DNA of 64,000 nucleotides from Bryum argenteum (taxonomy: Eukaryota > Streptophyta > Bryopsida > Bryales > Bryaceae): positions 3,211,409 through 3,275,408 of the forward strand of contig CM073328.1 of the NCBI GenBank assembly GCA_037043015.1. Direction: 5' to 3'. Position numbers and translations under genes: made by a program. Position 1 is the stretch's first letter. Every line of letters starts with the position of its first letter. The notes under the pieces are model-generated. The model searched no databases, had not been told where the DNA came from, and was given only the letters and a program-made list of their open reading frames with translations. This document shows positions 49,140 to 61,589 of the stretch, piece after piece.

Positions 49140-49575
49140 AATACTGAAATACTCTCCCTACACACAAGATAAGTACTCTCTTCCCAATACTTGTTCATTA
49201 GCTCCTCTTTTGCTACTGCTTGTTTACTACTACTACTTCTACTAGCCACTCTCTCATCACAAAACCTCAACAACCAGCCTAAGAACTTTCTATCAACTCT
49301 ACTGGTATCAAGGAACACCAATCCAAGCATGCAATGAAACAGGAGGAAGAGAACCTTACCAAGAGTTCCTTCCAGCAACAAGTAGTCTCGAGAGGTTGGG
49401 CATTCACATCCTACAAGCAAAGGGCAACAGCAGCTGCTTGCACGGGGCGATTCAAAACACTGTCGGTAGAGAGAGAGGAGAGAAAGGGGGAAGAGAGGGA
49501 AAAGGAAGGAGAGTTGTCTGTAAACAACAAGGCCCGATTGTCACTACTGAACCAAGCTTGGAGCAAAAAGATCGG
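49140..49575. promoter_or_regulatory. Putative bidirectional promoter region
   Basis: This 436-bp interval separates the start of the minus-strand SAWADEE gene (49139) from the possible plus-strand small gene (49576). It includes CTACTACTACTT repeats and an AG-rich block (about 49467-49513), as common in plant 5' UTRs. The inference rests on the divergent arrangement only. Confidence 0.3.
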
Positions 49576-49780
49576 ATGAAGACGATGGACGCGCCCAAGC
49601 ACAGTGGCGCTATTCTCCGTGTGGAATCAACTGAAAAAGTCATTGGGGTGAAGGCAGACGAGGTTCCTCGAAAGCTCCTCCCGAGAGTTCCCAGTGGTAA
49701 GTTTTTGATAATTTAATACTGCCACGAACTCCGTCATTTCTGCAGGATTTCAGCTGGCACTGTATCTTGACCTGGCCTAG
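49576..49780 (+). CDS. Possible small two-exon gene (51 aa)
   Basis: ATG 49576 opens a frame that runs to a canonical GTAAGT donor (exon 49576-49696). After a 49-nt intron ending TTTCTGCAG, the frame continues (49746-49780) to a TAG. The product contains KVIGVKADEVPRKLLPRVPS and ends LALYLDLA, which includes an LxLxL pattern like an EAR repression motif. The frame is also open upstream to 49396, so the true start could be earlier. I do not recognise a family, and the very short intron weakens the model. It could be a 5' exon of a longer transcript. Confidence 0.3.
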
Positions 49781-51639
49781 AAATCTCATCTTTCTAAATC
49801 GGCTCAATTGTTTCAAATTTTATACTGATATATGGTAAGGATGCTTGTGGGCCCTCGTTACAGTGTTATCAAGTTGCACAAAGCATGTGGGGTAGATGCT
49901 TATTTTCTAACTTAGAGTATTTTCTAACTTATTTTATTTATATGATCTACCTAGAAGAGGAGGTTTGACTCAAGAAGAGTTTATGATTTTATTTGAAAGA
50001 AAAAAATAATAAATAAAATCTTAGTTATTGTTTCCACGTAAAATTTTCAATCAATTATCAAAAAATCAATGATTAAGTTGTTTACACAATATAAGGACAT
50101 TGAATTCCAATGAATACTTGTAACTTAGAATGAATAACCATAAGTGAATGATAAAATATTGGCATGATCTTATTCACAATCTAATCGATTCACACTCAAA
50201 TAGGCACGTTTGAGCTCTAATCACCACCTTGGCACGATTGATTCACACTCTATTTGATTCACACTCGAATAGGCACGTATTAATCAGTAGTGAAGTATAT
50301 CATGCCAACTAACTACATTAATTGATTGTCCATTTTCTTTATCTTTTAAAACTTAAGAAGACCCATTGAGGTTGCTACTTGTAGGAGTTAAGTTTGGCTT
50401 CTCTCTCTTCCAAGGTTGTTACCCTCAAAACACAATACTTTGTATTCCGCTATTTTTTCACTAATCCAAAAAAGAATCTACCAGTAGAAGTTCGGTAACG
50501 TGACCAAGTGTATGGATAACAAAGGAAATTCTATACTCTATACACATGGAGTTGTTGCCTTTAACTTTAATTTTGTTAAAATGACATTATTTCTCTAAAA
50601 TGGCATGTTTTGGCTATTTAAATAATATAGACTTTTGTAAGTTGATGACCTTTGAATACTATTGAAGGACAAATATTCCTCAACAAACGTTTGAAAAAGA
50701 ATCATCCTTAAATGTTTGAATGTTGTTGAACAAGTGTTGAAGAATATTTCTCATTTGATCAAATATTTTTTGACAACCTTTGACAAGCAACAATATTTCT
50801 CAAATGCACCTCATAAATATTCGCCCTTTGACCTTTTCATTGTTCAAAATTATCAAAATGTGTGATAATAGAGAATTTTGGTCCTATTACATAAATAAGT
50901 TGACAATATAAGGACAAGCGTGGTATTAAAAAATGTGCCACTTTCAAAAACAAGTGGATATGCCTTTGGAATCTAGATTGGCCCGTTTATGAACGCAACA
51001 CATAATGGCACATCTTGTTTGCCAAACCGACAAGTGTCGTTCGCCAAAACAACACATTTTGTTTGTCAAGATAACATATATTTCTCCCCAAAGTGGCACA
51101 TAGAGTAACAAAAATTTTAACTCGAATTAAAGTTCTATGTAAGACATTGCAGATTATGACTCACATTCTTGGCATTTCAGAGCGAGTTGTTTTGTGTCAC
51201 AACAGATCCAAACACTTGACTCAATTGCACTTGAACTTCATACGGATCAATTTTGCAATTTAAATTGATGATGCATGATCTTCACGTGCTGACTTACATA
51301 ATAACATCATGCAATATTGCGCACATCACTACTACTAATTATATATATAATTAATAATATATGTGTAATAATAATATTTTTATTAAAATAAAATCCAAAA
51401 GCTAGTAGGGGCTTATTAGAGAAATCAAAAGCCCTAAATGTATTATCCTTATACTATAAAAAATCTATATTCTAACAACTTTCTAATGTGGAGTAGTAGA
51501 AAATGCCAAAGGAAGAGTGAGCAATCATGAGTCAACTTAATTCAGTTGGTTATAAATCATATATTGTCACGATTGCTTGAATAATAATGAAGTTTTATGA
51601 TTGTTTTCAAATATAAGAGTTACACAATAAATAGGTCAC
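49781..51639. other. Intergenic AT-rich stretch, no gene seen
   Basis: Contains small repeated strings such as ATTCACACTC near 50190 and 50234, but no coding or RNA gene signal. Confidence 0.6.
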
Positions 51640-52690
51640 ATTGACACAAGTCCTTGTATAAGCAAATGTACATGTCAAAGTGACACAATTTATGTACATG
51701 TCAGATTCATAGGAGTGACATACAGATCACATTTGTATGAGTGATGTATATGCTGCATTCATACAAGTGACATACATGTCGCATTTGTACGAGTGAGGTA
51801 TATGCATGTCACATTCGTACGAGTGAGGTATATGTATCTCACATTCGTACAAGTGAGGTACATGTCACATACACACAAGTGATGTGCATATCACATGTGC
51901 ACAAGTCAATTACATGTCACACTTGCACACGTGGCATACAACTCATATTCACAGAAGTGATGTACATACGAGATTTATACAAGTCACATATACATTACAC
52001 ATTTACATGATTAACATAGAGGTCAAATTTGCACAAGTGACGTACATTTTAAACTTACACAAGTGATGTACATCTCAAACTTGTAAAAGTGGTGTACATT
52101 TCAAATCTGTACAGGTCACGTAATTTGTACAAGTCAAATTTGCACGAGTTACGTAGACGTCGAATTTGCAGAAGTCACGTAAACGTCCAATTTGCAGAAG
52201 TCACGTAAACGTCCAATTTGCACGACGTAAACATCAAATACGTCAAATTTGCACGATTCACGTAGACGTCAAATTTGCACGATTCGCGTAGACGTCAAAT
52301 TTGCACGATTCACGTACACATCAAATTCGCACAAATCACATAAGCTCGAATTTGCATGAGTCGCATTCGGGTCAAATTCACACCTGTCAAATTCACAGGG
52401 GTCAAATTCACACGAGTCACCACGTACAAATTAAATTAACACGAGTCACCGCGTACATGTCATATTCTCACGCGTCACTACATACATATATAATTCCCAC
52501 GAGTCACCATGTACATGCCAAATTCCCACGGGTTACGACATACATGTCAAATTTTCACAAGTCACCACGTACATGTCAAATTCCCACGAGTCACCACGTA
52601 CATGTCAAATTCCCATGAGTCACCACGTACATGTCAAATTCCCACGAGTCACCACGTACATGTCAAATTCCCACGAGCCACGTTCAATTC
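51640..52690. repeat. Minisatellite array, about 1.05 kb, unit near 29 bp
   Basis: At the right end, units read GTCACCACGTACATGTCAAA plus TTCCCACGA and repeat with a 29-bp period (about 52555-52690) with almost no variation. Going left, units become shorter and more diverged: CACGATTCACGTAGACGTCA near 52250, CACAAGTGATGTACAT near 52050 and ACGAGTGAGGTATATGCATG near 51790. No spacers of constant size are present. Frames such as 52301-52618 are by-products of the repeat. Confidence 0.9.
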
Positions 52691-53389
52691 AAATTTCCAA
52701 AATGGACGTATATTTTATATTGGCATAATTGATATAAAAGTCTTTTTAGCATAATAAATGCACATGCTACAGTGGCAAAATCATCATATAAGTCAAATTG
52801 GCACAAATGATCCAAATCACACATTATTGATATATTAATGAGAATGACTATAAATAAATCCTTAATAAATAACAATAAACATGTATTTTATGAGGCTCAA
52901 ATACGTTTAAAATTCATATAGTTAGAGCTTCAATCAACCTCAATGAATCATTTGGATTTGATTGTAAATCGAACTTGCTATAATTAATCAAAACCTATTT
53001 ATTACTATTACCAAGGTTTCAAGATCAATCAACATTTGTACACCAACATAGGTTATATATAAATCAATAACAAATCAATGCACATGAAGAGAGAATGATG
53101 TAATTTAAAAAGCAAGGAATTCATGTTCAAAACTTTCATAAGATAGAAATTTGTAATTTGAAACTAATCTTTATATATAAACAGCCACAATTTGGGATTT
53201 GTTTGTCTTTCCGTCCTTGGCGATGCATGGTCATTGGTCACGGTCATCATCATGTGGTCATGTATACATGGTATGAAGAGTTTTCAAGATTTTGAAGAGT
53301 TTCCATAAGTGGTGTTTGATTATTATTAAGAATTTATCTGATCTTAAGAATATAACAAGGAGGCAAAGGGACAAGGAGTATGAAACATG

Positions 53390-53790
53390 AAAATGGGAGC
53401 AAAAAAGAAGTGAAGAGGGGATGAAGGAAACTAGGAACGCGGAACAAAGGATAGGAACTAGGAACGGAGGATGGGAACCATGGACAAATAATGAAAACTA
53501 GGAATTACTTATGGGAACTGGGAATGAATTATGGGAACTGGGAATGAACGATGGAAACCGATAAGGGAAGTTGGAAAATGGAGAATTGGGAACAAAAGAT
53601 GGGAACCATGAATGAGAGTTTGGTTGTAGGGAACCAATAAGAAAAAAATGGAGAATGGAGAACCATATTAGAGGATGAGAACAACAAAACGAGGGAACGG
53701 AGGACATATTACAAATCATAAGACACAAGGGGAACCAAAAAGATAGGAACAAAGGACATGCAATAAATCTCAAACAACATGGAGAACCAA
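53390..53790. repeat. Purine-rich degenerate minisatellite
   Basis: Repeated GGGAACTGGGAATGAA, GGAACTAGGAACG and GATGGGAACC units, with strong strand asymmetry (G and A on the plus strand). Two nearly identical 20-bp units lie around 53512-53550. Confidence 0.85.
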
Positions 53791-54036
53791 GAACATGGTA
53801 CTTGCATATTGATTCCATATCCCATGATTTCAACACCACCAAATACCCCCAACTTCGTATTTTTTTTATACCTAGGTGTGAATTTTAATTTTTTTACACA
53901 TTTTATAAATTTCAATCTGAACATTTTAATGTTCGTGTCCGGAGGACACATGTACGGACTTGTAACCTATACTTTAATTGGTTATCTGATTATCACATTA
54001 GATATTTGAAAGTAACTCCCAATTTTGATAGGATTT

Positions 54037-54190
54037 TATTAAAAAAAAAAAAAAAAAAAAAAAAACAAACTTGACCTTGAAGATCTTTGTCTAAGTAGAG
54101 CTACTAAATGACAAGTCATTTGAAAGTTTGATCAATGTTTAAAAAAAAAACAAAAAAAAACAAAAAAAAAAAAAAAACAAACAAAAAAAC
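54037..54190. repeat. Two poly-A tracts
   Basis: A run of about 25 A residues ends near 54065. A second A-rich block with C interruptions occupies about 54139-54190. They could be tails of retroposed sequence, but nothing recognisable precedes them. Confidence 0.85.
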
Positions 54191-55510
54191 AGCTATCATC
54201 TATCCCAATTCCTTATTTCTCTTTCATTTAATTTTTAAAATGAAATGACTCCTAACAATATGTCAAACACCTTCGATTCCAAAAGTTGAATTCTAACAAT
54301 CGCTTAGTAAGGCCTTTATACCATCTTTAGTAAGTTGTTTCTAAGCCTATGCACGGCACCTTTCGATCCCATACTTCATTTGCCATTTACCTCCAAGTTC
54401 ATCACACGATTGATACACATTCTATTTGTCACCTATCCGTTATCATTGTACAACGCCTCTGACACCCATCTGCCATATCACTTCATAATAATTGACCTAT
54501 GGGTGTAAGAACCCATCCGTCACCTTACCCCTACCATCATTGCACAACGTCTTCATTACATGCGAACTTTGACTAGTTCTTTGACTTATTTTGGCACAAC
54601 ACTTGACTGAAGAATTTTTTTGACTAGATCTTTGACTTATCTTTGCAGAGCACTTGATTGCAAAAAATCTTTGAGTTTCTATAATAACTTCTATAGCACT
54701 CACTATAAAGCCGACAAGATACCATAAAACCTACTTATAAGTTATATGGAAACTTTATATATATGGACAAAATTACATCAAGAAGAAGCTTGTTTAACTC
54801 TGATTCCGTAAACCTATTGATGGCGTTTTGATCTTTTGGGCTTTAGGAAGAGCTACTTGATAATAAATAACCCTTTTCATTGTAAGGCTCACAAACAGTC
54901 TTCATTGTTCGTAATATAGTAAGTTCTTTTGGTAAAATAGTAATTTTCATTCTGTATATTGTGCTCAAATTAGCCCCAATTTGGATACTTTAGTGAAATT
55001 ATTATGCTTATTTAGAATGAACTTAATCCCTTGAATGCTTAAATGGTTTGACTTATTGGTGGCAAAAAAAAGACATTCTTAAGAAAAGAAAATCATAATT
55101 GAAAACAAAGGTATGTTATTCAAATTTCAGTTGTACCATCTTGTAGCATACATATTGTATATCACATGGGTCATTTTTTAGGTCATAAGGTCTCATAGAT
55201 TGCACGATTGTAGCATATCAGTACTCGAAAAACATCACAAAATCTCAACATTCTCTTTTTGGAGGGAAAATGTTGTCGAACCTTGTTCTCCTAAAATTAG
55301 ATACGTAGCACTTTAGGATTACATAGGTTTGACCTTTTTGCTATAGAACTATTTATTTTTTTATCATGGTTACCTACTCAAGATAAGTTCATTCTTATTC
55401 CAACTATCTAAGTTATGTTATAGAAAACACATGAAGCGTTTATGTTTATCGACGAGTTGATCATGAACTCCAACTTCTTACATTGACCTAACCTTTAAAT
55501 GTCACGCTAT
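54191..55510. other. Intergenic AT-rich stretch
   Basis: A short tandem duplication around 54566-54680 (TTTGACTAG...TCTTTGACTTAT twice) is the only structure seen. Confidence 0.6.
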
Positions 55511-55897
55511 GGTTGAAGTACCCATAACCACCAGCACCCCCACTATCAACATGTAGGTCTCCCAATAACCGCACCTAGCCTGAACTAGCATTGTCAGAAC
55601 ACTCAATTCAAACTGACCAACCAAAACAATCAAAAAGCTGGTGGTTTTGGGTCGAATGATGAATGGAAATTTGTACCAGCTAAGGTGGTTTTTGCATACC
55701 CTATAGGTTGATTACGGGTCCTGCAGTACTTTACTGTTTGAAAATTTGTATTAATTCATGTGTTTTACAAAAAAATATAAAAAAATTACAAACCTTCCTA
55801 AAAACTATCTCGCCACCCAAAAAAAATTACCCACTATAAATAGACCATTTACAAATGGGCGAATTTTCTTATGTTGGTGGTTATGGGTACTTCAACC
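55511..55897. mobile_element. Inverted-repeat element with perfect 22-bp ends (387 bp)
   Basis: The left end GGTTGAAGTACCCATAACCA (continuing CC) is exactly mirrored at 55876-55897. There is no coding capacity and no clear target duplication: left flank GCTAT, right flank TTATA. It is probably a MITE whose superfamily cannot be set. Its right end touches the left edge of the next repeat. Confidence 0.6.
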
Positions 55898-55919
55898 TTA
55901 TATGGATTTGGGCAGCCCA

Positions 55920-56282
55920 GTATTGGATCACAACATCTTTTGGACTTAGGCATCATGAATAGTGCACTTTTTGAACTTGGGCATCATGAATGATCCAATC
56001 AATGATGAGCTTGCAACCTCCTACAAGGTTATGTACAACCCCAACCTACCTACCACGATCCTTTCAAAGCACAAAATCACTCATACAAATTGTGATTTGA
56101 ATTCTAAAAGCACAAAATCACTCATACTAATTGTGATTTGAATTCACTTTTTGAATGCATGAGAAGAAGGTGACTAGTTTGACATCAAAATATAAGTGAA
56201 AAGTTGAGTATATTGAGAGCTACAAAGGAGATTCTCTTGGAATGTGACCCCTCAAGTCACCTTAGGCGTTTAAAGGTTGAAT
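55920..56282. mobile_element. Diverged inverted copy of the 37400-37761 MITE
   Basis: On the opposite strand this matches 37440-37740 along most of its length. Shared strings include CATCATGAATAGTGCACTTT, CTTGCAACCTCCTACAAGGT and TTTGACATCAAAATATAAGT. An internal segment with AAAGCACAAAATCACTCATAC is duplicated here (about 56077 and 56107) but single in the other copy. The right terminus is AGGCGTTTAAAGGTTGAA, a mutated version of the GGGCGTTTAAGGGTTAA end. Confidence 0.8.
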
Positions 56283-56285
56283 GTA

Positions 56286-58633
56286 GCCTAAGTACTTGTA
56301 AACTATTGAAAAATTCCAACCTAAAATATGAGAGGCTTGGAAAATTTTAAAGTCACACATAAAGTTGGAATAACTTTCGATGACAAAAGATACATTGATA
56401 AAAGAATGGGTTGGTAATATAGTATAGTAATTGTAGCCTATTGCAAACAATTAGGAGATTTCATATGAATTTACAACCGTACTTTTGTAAAAGACTAAAA
56501 GACCAATAAGTATTTTGATTAATAAGTATTCATCAATGTTTCCAGACTTGTGAATGGTTGAAATATATTAAGTAATAAGTAGTGCTTTTATACCATCTTC
56601 TTTGCACATTTTAAGTAAGTTTCTTGCAAGGATTGTAAGGATTTTACACGTGACCCATAAGATTTTCTTCACTCTTAAGAAAAACAGAGACATATATAAC
56701 TGATGGAATTTAGGTCCCTTACATGGAAAGATAATTATCCTATAGTGACTTGATATACACATTAGCCTTCATATTACGACAATTTGAGAAGAAAGAGATA
56801 TCATGTAATACACATTCAATAATGTTTGAATTATTGGACTTTTGTTGTCTGGATGCTTCAATAACCAAACTCTTTAAGCTTAGTATGAAACTATACATAC
56901 TACAAACAAATTAAAGCAGTATGCCAAAAACCATAATTTAAAAAAGAATTTCAATTGATTGGACCAAACATATCCTATATAACCAACCTCCTTTCAGTCT
57001 TTTTACCCACACATGAGCAAAGAAACTCCTAGCAGAGACTTCAAATCAACCAACATTATTTTAGCCATGTAGATTTACACAAATGTGTGGATTTACAACA
57101 ACTTAGAACTTTTCATATATCACATCAAGCATAAACCATGACATGTCTTGTCAGATTAGCATGTTCAATAAATTTTTTGTCACATAAGTAGGGGAGAACT
57201 ATCTAGTATCTTCCCTTCTATCTCCTAGGAAGAATATGGAATGAATTCATTTTGTACCAATAGAAGGGGAATTAAAATACTTGGGGATTGAATGGAAATA
57301 ATGAGCCCCTGAACTCTTGTAACCATAGAAATACGTTGTTCAGGATTTGATTTCTCCATGTAATACAAAATATAGATAAAATACCTGTCTACGTTGTCAA
57401 GAATTGGTTGGATTTGACAATCAAGGAAAAATGCTCTAGTAACTTTCTAAACCCTCCTCTAAGTGGTCAATCGTTTTGACATATAGGTCAACTTAAGATG
57501 TGATGTTGTTGAACCGATAAAATAAACACATACAAGCATGGTGACAACAGTGATTTACATCACAAGAAGTCTAATAAATCCCCACCTACCTCATTGACAA
57601 GATTTTAGCATCTTCCTTCTATTTGGTTAAACTATTGGAAAGCATGCACAAGTAAATGGGGACTATTTAGGAAAGTATCGAATTTATCCTGGTACACAAG
57701 AGTTGTTAATTAGTGTGACGTGGAGATTAATGTAATGGGTAGCTTCTCGTAAAGAACACTCTCTCAACTCTCTTAAGATTAGTGTTCACTTTGAACCACC
57801 ATTGCAATCCATGTCCCTTGTGTTTTCTTTATGCCACCAATTGCACCACTTCCATTACTTTCTTCCACTTGCAAGGAAATTTACATGTTGTCACATTCAG
57901 TGTTAAGATTTGACGATTAGTATTCTAAAACTATGGTGACATATGACATTCAACGGCTACCAATTAACATCTGTAACACTTATTAACATATGTAACACTA
58001 ATTAACAAGTGTACATTGTAAAATCCATTATTCGAGGTCCTCCACTGCACACTTGGTGCTGATGTCGTCTCAAAGTGCACAAACGGGTCAAATGCATAAT
58101 TCTCCGGCAGAAATCTATACTCGGAATGGAATCCTACTATTCAAATGATGTCCGGCCTTTGAAACTTATCCTGCTACATTAGTTTCCGGACTGTTCTGAG
58201 GTCTCAGCTTAGAGGCTTCACTAACAATCTTCTTGTCTAATTCTCGAGAAGCACACATTTTCCAGGCTCGGAGAAAAGGATAGAAGCTGTTAGGTCATTG
58301 TAATTGCACACGAAATGCGACTTCTTGGAGATCAGCAATCTCACTGTGAACTTGAACTCAAATGCACACAAGGTTGAATTCTAGGAATGAATTTCTGGTG
58401 CAAACAGACAGCTAGAACAGTGTTTCATGTGCCTGTTTCGTACCTACGACTCATTCTGACAATCACTTTTGGATACTCTTCAAGAATGTGGGCAGTCTCT
58501 ACCTATGAGCTCCCTCTGTATGAATGTTAAGTGTGGAATGATTAGGTCAAAGTCTATCGTACCTGCTCTGATGTTTAGAATATGATTTTCCGCACAGCAT
58601 ATGGTCCATTCAAGTCGAGGTTGCTGAGGTAGA
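56286..58633. other. Gene-free stretch downstream of the WSD gene
   Basis: No exon or RNA gene recognised. Small repeats of TTAACATATGTAACACT type lie near 57963-58010. Confidence 0.6.
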
Positions 58634-61589
58634 TCAAGCTTCCTTCGAGAGGGGTCTCTTGATTACGTCTAGATCATCCAAACCCATCTCGCCTCGAGCC
58701 AATAAAGCGGCTGATCTTCGCATGTCTTGAAGAGACTTCACACAGTAGTCACAGAGCACTTCTGGGTCTGGAACAACGTTTTCAGCTGCCATTACAACCA
58801 GACTTGCCTTCCCCATGTAACTCTGAAGAAATATACTCACTGTCTGCATCTCCACGATAAGGGAAGGAGACGTCAGAAATCAATGTTCCTAAGAGTCTCA
58901 ACTCGAGTTCTGCATTTGAACTCCTCGAGGTTTCGTATTTCGTGAAAGATGTTTCCATAAATATCAAGGATGAGATGAACTGCATAATTTGTAATAATGA
59001 GCCTGGTGAGATCTTGGGGTTATGATTTGGACATTTACCTGCGGTATTCCAGTGACAATTGGGAACATGTGCACTATCGGATTACCACTAAATGTGACAG
59101 GCTCTGTTGGCCCTGGCATATTTGAGATCGTCAATGTGGTTTGTAGTATTACCCTGCGTGTGAGCTGTGCAGGTAGCTTCACACACCACACCATAAATTG
59201 GCTGTCAGAAATTGCTCTTCGGCATTAAAAGGGCTTGAAAATTTATGCATTACATGTTCATGATGCACTTAGACATACCTTTGGGCCAGATATATACATG
59301 AGAACTGAAGCACCCCAATATGTGAAGTAAGCCTCAAGGGACATCTTTTTCCTATCGCTGATTTTCTTCGCTGCCCTCACATGATCAAGGGTGTCTGGGT
59401 GGTATTTCAGAGGGATTGGGAAAAGTACATAACCAACATTATTTCCCCATCGAGTTTGCGAGCCTCCTTCCAGCATCGACGCGAGCTCCTGCACTAGGAA
59501 ATATGCACCATCAACTGGAAGTCTCGAGTCGAAATTCGTAGCTGACACTAGTGAAGAGCTCAATATTAGATAAAATAAACGAAATTCAAAGTTTTGTATG
59601 GATACAAGCCCGGGAGTGAGCATCTAGTACATCTTTAGCATGCCCGAAAGCAGAGATCTGTTATCTCTTATCATTACCTGGAGGCCTGGAGATCCTCTTG
59701 TATTCACAAGCGCTGCAGCTCTTACTCGTAGGGCTGACAGATTCGGAAGCCTTCTTCCCTTCAACTTATTAAGGTCTACTTTCTGAAAGCTGCGTGTAAC
59801 CCTGCCACTAGAAAGACCTTCGCAACAAAGCCGAACAGGAACTCGTAAATTATCGCACTTCATTCAAGGTAAATTGAAACTGGCCAGCAAAAGCCTTCGT
59901 ACAAGAAAATACTTGCATAAATCTTCGAAGCAGGATACAAGCTCATGTTTAAGCCCAGGTTTAGAAGTAAGCGCGCGAGCCGACTCACTCACCAGCATCC
60001 TGTAGATAGCGGCCCTCTACATATCTGTGAAGGCCTGCTGCTACCATGCCCATAAGTACATCGTTAACCGTCTGTCAAGAACACAGTCAACTTGATGAGC
60101 TGTCTGATACTCAGTTACTCCAGCACAACAACGCACAAGAAAACACGATCAGAATGTAGCTTTTAAATTTACTCAGTTCGTCTTCTACAGGAGATTGACG
60201 TTGGTCAATGTATGTAAATTGACAAGAATTTGAGAGTTTGACGTCGTAAGGCTTCCTGTAGGAACTAGAGTTATAAGATACGGTGAATTATCTAGATGTG
60301 TTTACGTCATAAAGTCTGTGACTGTCAGAAAGTCTGTGACTAGATGCCAAAAGCCTAAGAGGATGAGAAACACGAAAGCGAATAATAGATGTTAAGTCTT
60401 ACCCCCTTCACACTCTCCTTCACAGCAAAAATGTCCTTCATATCAATGACTGAGTATACAATCTTCTTCTTTGCATGTTCAATACCACTATGACCTTTGA
60501 TCACGCTCTCACTATCCTTATGCCACAACATTGTGAAGATGAAGTGGATAACATCCCAAAATGTGTTCCATAGGAGAAGGATGAGTAACCAAAACCACCA
60601 GGGTTTTTCTTTCCTCTTCTTTGAAGCAACTGGGACCGACGGAAGCTCGTCAGGGCTGCCCAGACGCCTCGTACATGCCAACAACAGCGACATGAGAGAA
60701 GTTCCGTCTCCAAAAGCGTGATGTACGCGGATAACCATGTGGGAAGCAGCAAGTCCAGATGTTCCGTTTACGATGTGACAGTGCCATAGCGGTCGCGATG
60801 GGTCCATGCTTGGGGCACTTTGGAGGTGGCTTACGTAATTTTGGACAAAATTTGGAGCAGCTCGTTCCGTATCAGTGAACTCTGTCGGCTCGGAGACATG
60901 GGCGTCGATGTTCACCTCAACTGGAACCCAGACGTCCTTTCCCCTTTTATTTTTTGTCTGCATTCCAGGAGCTCTAAATTAGACATGCAGATCGCAGCAA
61001 CGCAGTATTCTAGATGGGCGATACCATATTGCCTCTTGAACCGGTCAAACCTAAACAATATTGCAACTTTTGAGAACAGGTGCGCATAACACATTGGCCA
61101 AGAATGAATGACACAGAAGAATGAATATCAATTATCTTTAACATTTTGGGAAGATATCCCACAGCAATAGTGAAGGTTAGGACCAGAGTTGCGAGGGCCA
61201 AATTACTTGAACGGTGAAGACGATGAAGTAACTTTCCGGTTCCACTGATATGGAGTCAAGGAACTGTGTCATTTAACAGCAAGGGGAAGAGCTGGCACAA
61301 AATCATGACTCACCAGGATACTGTGAAATCGTTTGTGCTTGACGAGCGTTTCGGACAGAGTATTTTTAAACTCAGCTACATTTATTAATTCCTGAAATCC
61401 CAAGGTGCATAAGATATAGCAGTTAAGATTCGGTTGCATGAACACTCTGCCCGCTGGAGTCACCGGCTCCTCCTCAATATCTACGGCTGCGGGTGTCGGA
61501 GCTCTCCTCGGAGCATTCTTTGAGATATTGATATTTCGTAGTCTAGGCCTAGAGTCTTCAATGCTGCTGTCTAAGTCCGATGGCCCCAT
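58634..61589 (-). CDS. WSD: WSD-type wax ester synthase / diacylglycerol acyltransferase (7 exons, 535 aa)
   Basis: Bifunctional WS/DGAT-family O-acyltransferase, which joins acyl-CoA to fatty alcohols (or diacylglycerol). In plants the family makes cuticular wax esters, usually at the ER. Exons on the minus strand: 61589-61314, 60957-60403, 60071-59993, 59817-59678, 59488-59279, 59176-59039, 58843-58634; 1608 nt, phases agree. The catalytic HHxxxDG motif is intact (RVHHAFGDGTS). Before it lies DPSRPLWHCHIV (the PLW motif) and after it a hydrophobic tryptophan-rich segment (FWLLILLLWNTFWDVIHFIF), a likely membrane anchor. TVNDVLMGM at the start of exon 3 carries the conserved ND. The C-terminal half has GNNVGYVLFPIPL and TISNMPGPTEPVTFSGNP, typical of the DUF1298 region. 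Length suits the family (about 480-530). The start MGPSDLDSS is the first ATG of an exon in phase. Confidence 0.93.

Noticed and set aside
51640..52690. CRISPR-like array of 29-bp repeats
   Set aside because: Repeats are directly adjacent with no unique spacers, they drift in length and sequence, and the setting is a eukaryotic nuclear genome.
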